The position numbers and the translations under genes were made by a program. From positions 1 through 11,645 of the forward strand of contig DTYS01000265.1 of NCBI GenBank assembly GCA_012961755.1: a stretch of DNA of 11,645 nucleotides. The letters are read 5' to 3'. Below the pieces are notes generated by a model that saw only the letters and a list, made by a program, of their open reading frames with translations, searched no databases and was not told the DNA's origin. This document shows, piece by piece, positions 1 to 6,520 of this stretch; within the stretch, counting starts at the first letter, position 1, and each line of letters opens with the position of its first letter. The stretch comes from Candidatus Latescibacterota bacterium (lineage in GTDB: Bacteria > Latescibacterota > 4484-107 > B68-G9).

Positions 1-2
1 AT

Positions 3-1634
3 CCTCCCCTGGCCATCACAGGGGACGGCCCTCCCCCTTACAGGGACCCAGAGCACGCTGCCCCAGGTTGGCACGTGTACGACGATGTGGACACGTTGGT
101 CTACAAGTCCGAGGGGCAGCGGTTCCCCGAGGGGGAGAACGTGATCGTGTGGAACGGAAGGGACATGAACGGTAACATCGTCCCTCCGGGCAACTACGAC
201 CTCTTCTTGGCCGCCTTCGACGATGAGGCAGTCCCGCACGTGGTCACGAGCGAGGGAGGCGGCGGGCATCCCGGCACCTGCGCATCTTGGTATGTGGACC
301 TGAACCGGGAGGTCATGTGGAAGATAGGGGAGGGTAGGGTCTTCAAGATGCGCAGCGACTGGATAGAGAACCCTGACGGGTACGATACGGTGGACCAGTC
401 AGCCGTAGAGGCTGCCGTAGGCGAGCGTGGCTTCGGCGTCACCTTGTACAGCGCAAGCCCCATGAACCTTCCCGACGCCACGGAGTGGATAGGGCACCTG
501 TATGGCAACGGTGGTGCCATCGTCCGGTTCACCTTTGACTGGGATGCGTTGAGGGTAATTCCTCACGAGGATTGGGCGGTGGACCAAGGCGCCGAAGGCG
601 GGATCTTGGCTGCCAATCTGCCCGGTCGCCAGTGCGCTGATGTCTACAACCCGGAGGAGGACATCGTTTACGCCTCCGGAGGCGTCAGCGGCACTGTGGG
701 CGTCATCAAAGGGTGGAACGCCACCACTGGGGAGCTCGTCAAGGAGTGGGACTTCTCCGACCTCATGATGTACGACAATAAGGGGGCCGATAGGGTCCAG
801 GGGCCGGAGAACCTCAGCAAGTTCCCTACCGGCGAATACGACCCTTACGGGATGGCTACGTGCAGCCATCACGGCTCGGTAATAGCGAGGATAGATTATA
901 ATGGAAAGATCCGCTGGATCAACCGCAACGGGGACTACTTCGGAGACCAGAGGGAGTACAGCGAGGAGACGGGCGTCGGGGACTATGTGTATGGTCACAC
1001 CGAGGCACCGTCCTTCAAGTATACCGTCTACTCCACGAAGTGGGGTTGGACCACTTATCCCCAGAACGGGTTGGACGCCATAAATGCTGGGATGGTGTTA
1101 GGTGAGGACGGCTCCGGTCTGTTCTTCTTCCAGCCCAAGATCTTCCCCCTGACATGGCCCGACCACTGCTTCATCATAGACGAGGACGGTCCCTGGGATG
1201 GCGTGTACCTGAACATAGGGGCCATCGGGGCAGAGGCACGTAAGGCTAACGACTTCGAGGGAAACCCGATGGTCATCATGCCGTACGACCAGAAGCGAGT
1301 GAGGCTCAGCCCCGTCGTTCCGGCCGTCGAGGAGGCCGAGACCTCGCTGCCCACCAGGTTCGTTGTGAAGGACCCCTATCCCAACCCCTTCTCCGGGTTC
1401 GGCACTACGGTTAGGTTCAGGCTGCCCTGGAGCGCTCATATCGCGGTTAAGATATACGACGAGCGTGGGCGGTTCGTCCGTAACCTGGTGAACGACGAAC
1501 TCGGTCCTGGCGAGTTTACCTTCACTTGGGACGGCACGGACGCCCGTGGGGCCAAGGTGGCCAGTGGCATCTATATCTTCAGGATAGAGGCTCCCGGGTT
1601 GAAGATGCATAAGAAGGTCACCTTCCTTAGGTAG
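3..1634 (+). CDS. Secreted propeller-like protein with FlgD-like module and T9SS-type C-terminal sorting tail (5' partial)
   Basis: The reading frame is open from base 3 with no stop and no convincing start. A GTG at 75 is in frame but lies inside a FlgD-like fold, so the true start and any signal peptide are upstream. Numbering from base 75, residues ~5-50 form a FlgD Ig-like half (VIVWNGRDMNGNIVPPGNYD). A Gly/Trp/Asp-rich middle follows, with strand patterns like PQQ or propeller blades: GWNATTGELVKEW near 212-225 and ARIDYNGKIRW near 271-281. Residues 434-519 match the T9SS type A tail: YPNPF, a hydrophobic strand, IYDERGRFVRNL, TWDGTDARG, ASGIYIFRIE, and a basic end (KKVTFLR). In T9SS bacteria this tail directs passage across the outer membrane and surface attachment. 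No catalytic residues were recognised, so the ligand is unknown. It is followed by a hairpin and then gene 2. The tail call is firm; the propeller call is tentative. Confidence 0.9.
   Translation, partial: PPLAITGDGPPPYRDPEHAAPGWHVYDDVDTLVYKSEGQRFPEGENVIVWNGRDMNGNIVPPGNYDLFLAAFDDEAVPHVVTSEGGGGHPGTCASWYVDLNREVMWKIGEGRVFKMRSDWIENPDGYDTVDQSAVEAAVGERGFGVTLYSASPMNLPDATEWIGHLYGNGGAIVRFTFDWDALRVIPHEDWAVDQGAEGGILAANLPGRQCADVYNPEEDIVYASGGVSGTVGVIKGWNATTGELVKEWDFSDLMMYDNKGADRVQGPENLSKFPTGEYDPYGMATCSHHGSVIARIDYNGKIRWINRNGDYFGDQREYSEETGVGDYVYGHTEAPSFKYTVYSTKWGWTTYPQNGLDAINAGMVLGEDGSGLFFFQPKIFPLTWPDHCFIIDEDGPWDGVYLNIGAIGAEARKANDFEGNPMVIMPYDQKRVRLSPVVPAVEEAETSLPTRFVVKDPYPNPFSGFGTTVRFRLPWSAHIAVKIYDERGRFVRNLVNDELGPGEFTFTWDGTDARGAKVASGIYIFRIEAPGLKMHKKVTFLR
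1374..1631 (+). other. Region encoding T9SS type A-like C-terminal sorting domain
   Basis: These 86 codons encode the terminal domain of gene 1. It starts at PYPNPF, runs through VKIYDERGRFVRNL and WDGTDARGAKVASGIY, and ends in a short basic segment just before TAG. The order of motifs is that of the Por secretion/T9SS tail family. The WDG..A.G..V.SG.Y part is shared with FlgD Ig-like domains, so a plain structural Ig role without sorting is the main alternative. Confidence 0.8.
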
Positions 1635-1646
1635 GGATATCCTCCT

Positions 1647-1674
1647 GGTGCCGCCGGCGGAAGCCGGCGGCACC
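1647..1674 (+). other. Perfect GC-rich intergenic hairpin with GNRA tetraloop
   Basis: The left arm GGTGCCGCCGGC (1647-1658) and right arm GCCGGCGGCACC (1663-1674) are exact reverse complements. They enclose the loop GGAA, which fits the GNRA tetraloop rule. The stem is 12 bp and could extend by one U-G pair. It lies 12 bases after the stop of gene 1 and 28 bases before the start of gene 2. No run of T follows, so it does not look like a classical intrinsic terminator. It is more likely an mRNA-stabilising or processing hairpin, a partial attenuator, or a dispersed palindromic repeat. Confidence 0.75.
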
Positions 1675-1689
1675 GCCTTATCGATAGAA

Positions 1690-1695
1690 GAGAGG
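1690..1695 (+). promoter_or_regulatory. Ribosome binding site of gene 2
   Basis: GAGAGG within a purine-rich run (AGAAGAGAGG) ends 7 bases before the ATG at 1703. It supports that start, and so does the signal peptide that begins there. Confidence 0.8.
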
Positions 1696-1702
1696 TCCTA
1701 CC

Positions 1703-3820
1703 ATGAGCCTCCCAAGATCGTTCTACAAGTTCCTCGGGTTATCTTTGTCTTTGTCCCCGTTGTCGGCGCAGGCCTCTGAGCGTTTCACCATAAGTACTTG
1801 GCCCAGTGTGACCTACTATGTGAGCTTCCCTTACTTAGAGAAGTCGGGTGATGGAGACCTCCTCATCACCGCCGGGGGGCGATATACGGTCTACCTCAAC
1901 GGTAAGCTCGTGGGGCAGGATGACGATCCAAGTTCTGTAGAAAGTTATAAAGTTCCCTTTAAGAGGCGGGAAAATGTCGTAGCCGTGGTCGTGGAGCATG
2001 AGGGAAGTGGTACTGAATATGGGTTGTTCTGTGTACTTAGGACCGAGGACTCCATATTTATAAGCTCGCCGAACGACTGGAGGTCCCCGTACTTCTGGAC
2101 GGACTTTCCCTTGGAAAATAAGGAAGGAGCGGCCTGGACAAAGATGAGGAAGAGGTACCTCAAGGACTTCGAGCAGGACGGCGAACAGGTGGTCTGGAGG
2201 CCGGTCCAGGCCGGGACGCTCAGGTTGGACTTCCCGGAGTTCTCAGACTTGGACCTAAGGGGCGAGAGTGGGGTAGCTGGCTTCCCGGGCGGGATGGATG
2301 GGAGCAAAGGAGGGCTTCGTCTTCGTTCCCTCCAAGGACAGAACCTCGCCTACGGGGCTTCCTCCACGGAACCCAAGGCAGTGGACGGGAACGTCAACAC
2401 CTCCGTGGCCTTCGGCAAGGGGGCTAGGGCCCTGTTCCAACGGCTGGACATAGACCTCGGTCGTCCGTACCTTATTAACCGTGTGCGGGTCATAACTCAG
2501 CCGCCCTCCAGGACGCAGACCTACGAGGACGTTTCCCTGCGAGGCTACAGTATCTTGGTAAGCAAGGACAACGTCAACTTCCTGGAGGTCGCGTCCAAGA
2601 ACAAGATAACCACATACCAGGAGACCAGCGTCCACTTCCGCACCGTTCCGGCGAGGTACGTGAGGCTTGTGGTTACGGAGTTCGCCAACCGTAACGCGTC
2701 CCCTAGGGTGGGCGAGGTGGAGGTGTACGGGGAGGGTATCGCACAGGAGGGCTCCTACCTTTCGCCTCCTTTGGACCTGGGCACCGCCAAGAAGAAGATA
2801 TTCGGCCACGTCAGTTGGTTCGGCGAGGTGTCCGCTGCTTCGGAACTCTTCCTACAGTTCCGCAGCAGCGACGACGGCATGAAATGGAGCGAATGGTCCC
2901 CCGAACATGAGGAGAGGGACCTCCTCCTTACCGTTCCGGAGCCGTGCCGGTACCTCCAGTTCAGGGCGACGATGAGGACCCGGGACCTTCGCACCAGCCC
3001 CCGTCTGGATAGCCTCAGGGTGGAGTATAGCACGGGGCCGTTCCCAGCCTCCAAGGCCGTGGGCTCCATCTTTCCGGTCCAGGTCCCCATGGGCGTAGAC
3101 ACGAGCTTCACCTACACCCTGAAGCTGGACGTCCGCGAGACCGACAGCGGTGTAGTGCGTCTGGTCATATTTACCCCATCTATCGCCAGCTTCGTCCCCT
3201 CCGATGTGAGGGGACTTGGCTTGGCCGGGATAGATCTAGACCGTTCGTACGCCACCGAAGATTCCTTGGTGATAACTTTTGACCCCCCCATCACCTCAAG
3301 GTCCTATGTGAAGGAGCTTACGATCCCCTTCAGGGCACGTCTCCTTTCAGCGGCCCATACCTTCCGGGCGCTCCTTTACAGCGCAGGTTCCTCCGTGCCG
3401 TTCTCGGTCCAGAGGGAGGAAGGTACCGATCCCCGCACGGGATCGGAATACACCCTTACATTGGAGGCCACGGAGATCCTACCCCACGTCCTGAACGATG
3501 TGTGGGCACGTCCTCCCGTCTTCTCCCCGAACAGTGACGAGGTGAACGACCACACGGTGATCGAGTTCACACTTGCTAAGGTATCCCACGCCCCCGTGCG
3601 TATAGAGATCTACGACCTGGGAGGAAGGCTCGTGAGGACCTTATGGGACGGTCCGCTCGGCGCTGGCAGGTACCTCAGCGGTGGGGTCGAGCCGGGCAGG
3701 TGGGACGGGAGGGACGACGAAGGGAAGTTGTCCCCGCCGGGGGTCTACCTTTATCGCATCGTCGTGGACCTGGAACCGAGCGAGGAGTCGGCCACAGGAA
3801 TAGTTACCTTGGTGTACTGA
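1703..3820 (+). CDS. Secreted multidomain protein with F5/8 type C (discoidin) domain and FlgD/CHU_C-like C-terminal tail
   Basis: This gene encodes 705 residues from an ATG with a good ribosome binding site. Residues 1-24 are a Sec signal peptide (basic start, LGLSLSLSPLS core, AQA before the cut). Residues ~26-135 are beta-rich, with an AGGRYTVYLNGKLVG segment like the galactose-binding-type N-terminal domains of glycosidases such as alpha-L-rhamnosidases. Residues ~208-345 fit an F5/8 type C domain: AVDGNVNT, LDIDLGRPYLINRVRV, GYSILVSKDNVNF, ARYVRLVVTEF, VGEVEVYG. Residues ~350-443 and ~455-590 are two more beta-sandwich-like segments. Residues ~606-705 form a FlgD-like tail starting FSPNSDEVND, close to the CHU_C/T9SS type B pattern, with IEIYDLGGRLVRTLWDG and WDGRDDEGKLSPPGVYLYRI. 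No glycosidase catalytic domain is seen, so a glycan-binding, adhesin or scaffold role is inferred. The next gene starts 14 bases downstream. Confidence 0.93.
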   Translation: MSLPRSFYKFLGLSLSLSPLSAQASERFTISTWPSVTYYVSFPYLEKSGDGDLLITAGGRYTVYLNGKLVGQDDDPSSVESYKVPFKRRENVVAVVVEHEGSGTEYGLFCVLRTEDSIFISSPNDWRSPYFWTDFPLENKEGAAWTKMRKRYLKDFEQDGEQVVWRPVQAGTLRLDFPEFSDLDLRGESGVAGFPGGMDGSKGGLRLRSLQGQNLAYGASSTEPKAVDGNVNTSVAFGKGARALFQRLDIDLGRPYLINRVRVITQPPSRTQTYEDVSLRGYSILVSKDNVNFLEVASKNKITTYQETSVHFRTVPARYVRLVVTEFANRNASPRVGEVEVYGEGIAQEGSYLSPPLDLGTAKKKIFGHVSWFGEVSAASELFLQFRSSDDGMKWSEWSPEHEERDLLLTVPEPCRYLQFRATMRTRDLRTSPRLDSLRVEYSTGPFPASKAVGSIFPVQVPMGVDTSFTYTLKLDVRETDSGVVRLVIFTPSIASFVPSDVRGLGLAGIDLDRSYATEDSLVITFDPPITSRSYVKELTIPFRARLLSAAHTFRALLYSAGSSVPFSVQREEGTDPRTGSEYTLTLEATEILPHVLNDVWARPPVFSPNSDEVNDHTVIEFTLAKVSHAPVRIEIYDLGGRLVRTLWDGPLGAGRYLSGGVEPGRWDGRDDEGKLSPPGVYLYRIVVDLEPSEESATGIVTLVY
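3518..3817 (+). other. Region encoding FlgD/CHU_C-like (T9SS type B-like) tail
   Basis: These 100 codons start with FSPNSDEVND, which resembles the FSPNGDGVND opening of gliding-motility-associated (type B) sorting domains. They continue with the FlgD-like IYDLGGRLVRTLWDG and WDGRDDEG..PPGVYLYRI motifs. The region therefore looks intermediate between a CHU_C tail and a plain FlgD Ig fold. Its role in sorting is inferred. Confidence 0.65.
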
Positions 3821-3834
3821 ACGGGGATAGGACC

Positions 3835-6519
3835 ATGCGCTTGTCCCTCTGTTTGTTGTTGCTTCTTGCGGCAGTGAGCTCTAGAGCACAGTTCCTCTCA
3901 CGGGACTTCCGTTCCCTGTGGAAGAACGAGGTCTTCGAGAACTACGGAAAGATAGGCTATCGAGACTACGTCCTCGAGATGGAGAACCGCCGATTCGACT
4001 TCTTAGGGGACCCCTTGATGGATGGCGTGGACGTCATGGACATCAGCGAAGTCCGCAGGGATGCCCCCGGACGCAAGGGGAGCTACCAGTTCAGGAGTAA
4101 CCTCTACAACCAGTTCTTCCAGCAGCTCATCATCGCCAACGAGGGCTACGGAAGGTGGTCCACAAGGCTTATAATCGGGGACGCCATCCGTACCTTCTTC
4201 ACCCCTATGACCTTGAACCTCTCCCGGTTCAACGGGATCAGATGGGACGGCTATTCCAGTAAGAGTCAGTTCAGCGTTATAGGAGCCCAGGTCTCGGAAC
4301 CTCCCGAGCTTTCCGGCAACGTAGAGTATGTGGAACGTAGGCTGAGCTTCGCAACGGGGTTCTTGGGAGGACACTGGGAGAGCCGTATCGGGGACGTGCT
4401 CAAGATAGGGACAACGTATGTGAACCTTCACCGCTTCGACAGCGAGGCGAACCGGAGGATCAACTCCTTTAAGGGTATTGTCCCAAGGGTGGTGGAGGGG
4501 GGTCTTAGGGTAGTATACGTGTTCTTTACAGAGGACGCCGCCGAGGAAGGAGGGACGGATGCGAGGCTTTACGACCTGAAGATGTTCGCCGACGGCAGGC
4601 CCGTCCCTCCTACTCGCGTAGGTCGCATAGACCGGCTCATAGAGCAAGTTAACGTTACAACGGACCAGACCGCCAACATCCACCTGAGGCCTATGGAGGT
4701 CGTCCATCTGAGGCGGAACTTAGGATGGCTTAAGGCGGTGGTAGAGGCAAGTAACAGGCCCTTCTTCGCCTCGGTGTTAGACGAGGTCACGGTGGAAGTC
4801 CCTCCGGCCTCCTTGGGTTCCCCCATCCGCTTGGACGGTACAGATGTAGCCTTCTACGAATTCTCGGTCCCGGACAGCGTCCATGACCTACGGTTCAGCG
4901 CTGTAGTGTCCGGCGACTACAGTATAGACCTCGTAGGTGGGATAAACGTGAGCACGTTCGGCATGGGAGAGAAGGACCTGTTTTACGATTGGTACAACGT
5001 TCTTCGGGCGCCCGGTCGTCCCTCAGGGGGGTCCAACCTCCGCCGTGTCACCTTCAGGTATGGGCTTCCCACGGGCCTCACCGTGCTCGGCTTCAACTTT
5101 GAAGCGGATATCCTGGGGTTCCACCTTAAGGGGGAGTACGCCAAAAGCCTCAGCTTCTTCCAATATCCCGACCTGAGCGGAAGGAGGCATGAACGGGATG
5201 CCTCCATGTTCTACATAAATTGCTTTAAGTCATTACATCCTACGATAGATTTGGGCTTGGAATGGTTCAACATACCCTCAACTTATACCACCGAGTTTCC
5301 GATATGGACTTCCACGGGCGCGGGTCCGACCGTCTCGGGCAAGCGCTACATACCTTTTATGTTGGTGGAGGACAACGACGACCTGGATGACTGGCCCGAT
5401 AAGCTTGAGCACAACGACCCCCTTGTGCCTTATCCCACGAGCCAGGGTGTGGGCTACGGAGTGTTCCCCGGTCTGGACTTAAATAAGGACGGGATCTTAG
5501 ACACGAACGTAGACCGGGCGGACCCCTTCGATGAGGGCCCGGACGCATATCAGCCCTTCCTATGTTATTATTCCGAGCCGGCGGACCTCTCCTACGGCGA
5601 CGATTTCAACAATAACAGCGTCCCCGATGCGAGGGAGAACGACAACCTTCCCGACTACCTCTACCCAGCCGACAGGCAAGGGATGCACATACTTACGGTC
5701 CTACACCCTGGCGAACACATCAGGCTCCGAATAGGGGCCTACCGGATCAGACAGCCGGTTGGGGGAGGAAGGAACTATACAGGGTACGCGGAGCTTAGAT
5801 ACAGGAGGACATGGAAGGGTTTAGGATACATAAGCTTCAATCATCGTATAAAGAGGGTCAAGGACAACATACCGAACCCCGTCTATTCTAGTGAACCTTT
5901 CCGTGGAAGTTACAATTTAGGGTACGCTTTAAGGTTGGACCGGTTGGAATATCGGGACAGCTGGGACAACCTGAGCTACTTAGAGACGGGCATACAGGCT
6001 GTCCCTGGACTGAACGTATACAACATCATCCTCTACGATAGGAATCTCCTCCGTGGAAGTCCTAAGGACGATCCAGATCTGGTCCGGGGCGGGTTAATAA
6101 CCCACTTCGCCGTGATAAACAAAATTGACTATACGTTCTATCTGGGTCCTCTTAGGATCATGCCCCAGTTCAAACATATATTCGAGCGGAAGAAGCTTCC
6201 GGGCCAAAAGCTGCCGGAGTATCAGTCCCGCTGGATGATCCCTATCATCCGTCTGGACCTCCGGATTGGCCCCAATACCTTCTTCAAGGCCGGGGTCCAA
6301 GGGGTCCCCTTCTTCCCGGAGCGCTTCAGGGACCCGGCTAACCCGGAGGGGGAGTTCAACCGCACGACCTGGTTGGCCTACATCCAGAACACGAGTAAGC
6401 ACCAGGGGTACAACCTGAGCGTCCTCTTCGGATGCTACCGCACCTTCGTGGATTACATAACTACCGCGAGGCCCTCCTACGGCCGCGTGCGTTACTTCCT
6501 AAGGATGTACATAGGCTGA
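3835..6519 (+). CDS. Putative calcium-binding outer-membrane beta-barrel protein, paralogue 1 of 3
   Basis: This gene encodes 894 residues from the ATG at 3835. Reading further upstream would overlap gene 2 and bury a clear signal peptide (MRLSLCLLLLLAAVSSRAQ, cut after SRA), so this start is preferred. Only a weak Shine-Dalgarno (GGGGAT, 6 bases upstream) is present, which suggests coupling to gene 2. Residues 111-138 hold the RLIIGDAIRTFFTPMTL block shared by all three copies. Residues ~383-445 hold the RAPGRP...RYGLPTGL...LKGEYAKSLSFFQYP block. Residues 511-616 are an Asp/Asn-rich module with DNDDLDDWPD, DLNKDGILD and the EF-hand-type loop DFNNNSVPDARE. The C-terminal ~280 residues alternate polar and aromatic/hydrophobic residues, typical of transmembrane beta-strands, and include FKAGVQGVPFF. 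No T9SS tail is present, as expected if it stays in the outer membrane. I do not recognise the family; transport, anchoring and adhesion are all possible. Confidence 0.9.
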   Translation: MRLSLCLLLLLAAVSSRAQFLSRDFRSLWKNEVFENYGKIGYRDYVLEMENRRFDFLGDPLMDGVDVMDISEVRRDAPGRKGSYQFRSNLYNQFFQQLIIANEGYGRWSTRLIIGDAIRTFFTPMTLNLSRFNGIRWDGYSSKSQFSVIGAQVSEPPELSGNVEYVERRLSFATGFLGGHWESRIGDVLKIGTTYVNLHRFDSEANRRINSFKGIVPRVVEGGLRVVYVFFTEDAAEEGGTDARLYDLKMFADGRPVPPTRVGRIDRLIEQVNVTTDQTANIHLRPMEVVHLRRNLGWLKAVVEASNRPFFASVLDEVTVEVPPASLGSPIRLDGTDVAFYEFSVPDSVHDLRFSAVVSGDYSIDLVGGINVSTFGMGEKDLFYDWYNVLRAPGRPSGGSNLRRVTFRYGLPTGLTVLGFNFEADILGFHLKGEYAKSLSFFQYPDLSGRRHERDASMFYINCFKSLHPTIDLGLEWFNIPSTYTTEFPIWTSTGAGPTVSGKRYIPFMLVEDNDDLDDWPDKLEHNDPLVPYPTSQGVGYGVFPGLDLNKDGILDTNVDRADPFDEGPDAYQPFLCYYSEPADLSYGDDFNNNSVPDARENDNLPDYLYPADRQGMHILTVLHPGEHIRLRIGAYRIRQPVGGGRNYTGYAELRYRRTWKGLGYISFNHRIKRVKDNIPNPVYSSEPFRGSYNLGYALRLDRLEYRDSWDNLSYLETGIQAVPGLNVYNIILYDRNLLRGSPKDDPDLVRGGLITHFAVINKIDYTFYLGPLRIMPQFKHIFERKKLPGQKLPEYQSRWMIPIIRLDLRIGPNTFFKAGVQGVPFFPERFRDPANPEGEFNRTTWLAYIQNTSKHQGYNLSVLFGCYRTFVDYITTARPSYGRVRYFLRMYIG
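4165..4248 (+). repeat. Conserved N-terminal block, copy 1 (coding)
   Basis: These 28 codons begin RLIIGDAIRTFFTPMTL and end NGIRWD. They align without gaps to 6854-6937 (17 of 28 residues identical) and 9714-9797. Eleven positions are invariant in the three copies: L, I, G, R, T, F, T, T, G, R, D. The block is the best signature of this family within the window. Confidence 0.8.
5365..5682 (+). repeat. Acidic Asp/Asn-rich, EF-hand/TSP3-like module, copy 1 (coding)
   Basis: VEDNDDLDDWPD opens the module, followed by GVFPGLDLNKDGILD, PFLCYYSEP, and the 12-residue loop DFNNNSVPDARE at 5602-5637 (Asp/Asn at loop positions 1, 3, 5, 9 and Glu at 12). It closes at PDYLYPADRQG. The ligand pattern is that of calcium loops in EF-hand, dockerin and thrombospondin type 3 repeats. 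Calcium binding is inferred. Confidence 0.7.
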
Positions 6520-6520
6520 T

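Noticed and set aside
1098..1673. 191-residue minus-strand open frame overlapping the hairpin
   Set aside because: Fully antisense to the sorting tail of gene 1, low-complexity composition and no plausible ribosome site or domain.
1647..1674. Intrinsic (rho-independent) terminator
   Set aside because: The stem is strong but is followed by GCCTTATCGATAG, not a T run, and the next gene starts 28 bases later in the same direction.
3283..3289. C7 tract in gene 2 as a possible phase-variation site
   Set aside because: It simply encodes Pro-Pro in frame (GAC CCC CCC ATC), is short, and the frame is intact.
3643..3834. Upstream in-frame extension of the first paralogue overlapping gene 2
   Set aside because: It would put 64 Arg/Gly-rich residues before a clear signal peptide and overlap the conserved tail of gene 2; ATG 3835 is the natural start.
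4003..4707. 234-residue open frame on the minus strand
   Set aside because: It lies opposite conserved codons of the first paralogue, has no recognisable domain, and reflects GC-biased codon structure.
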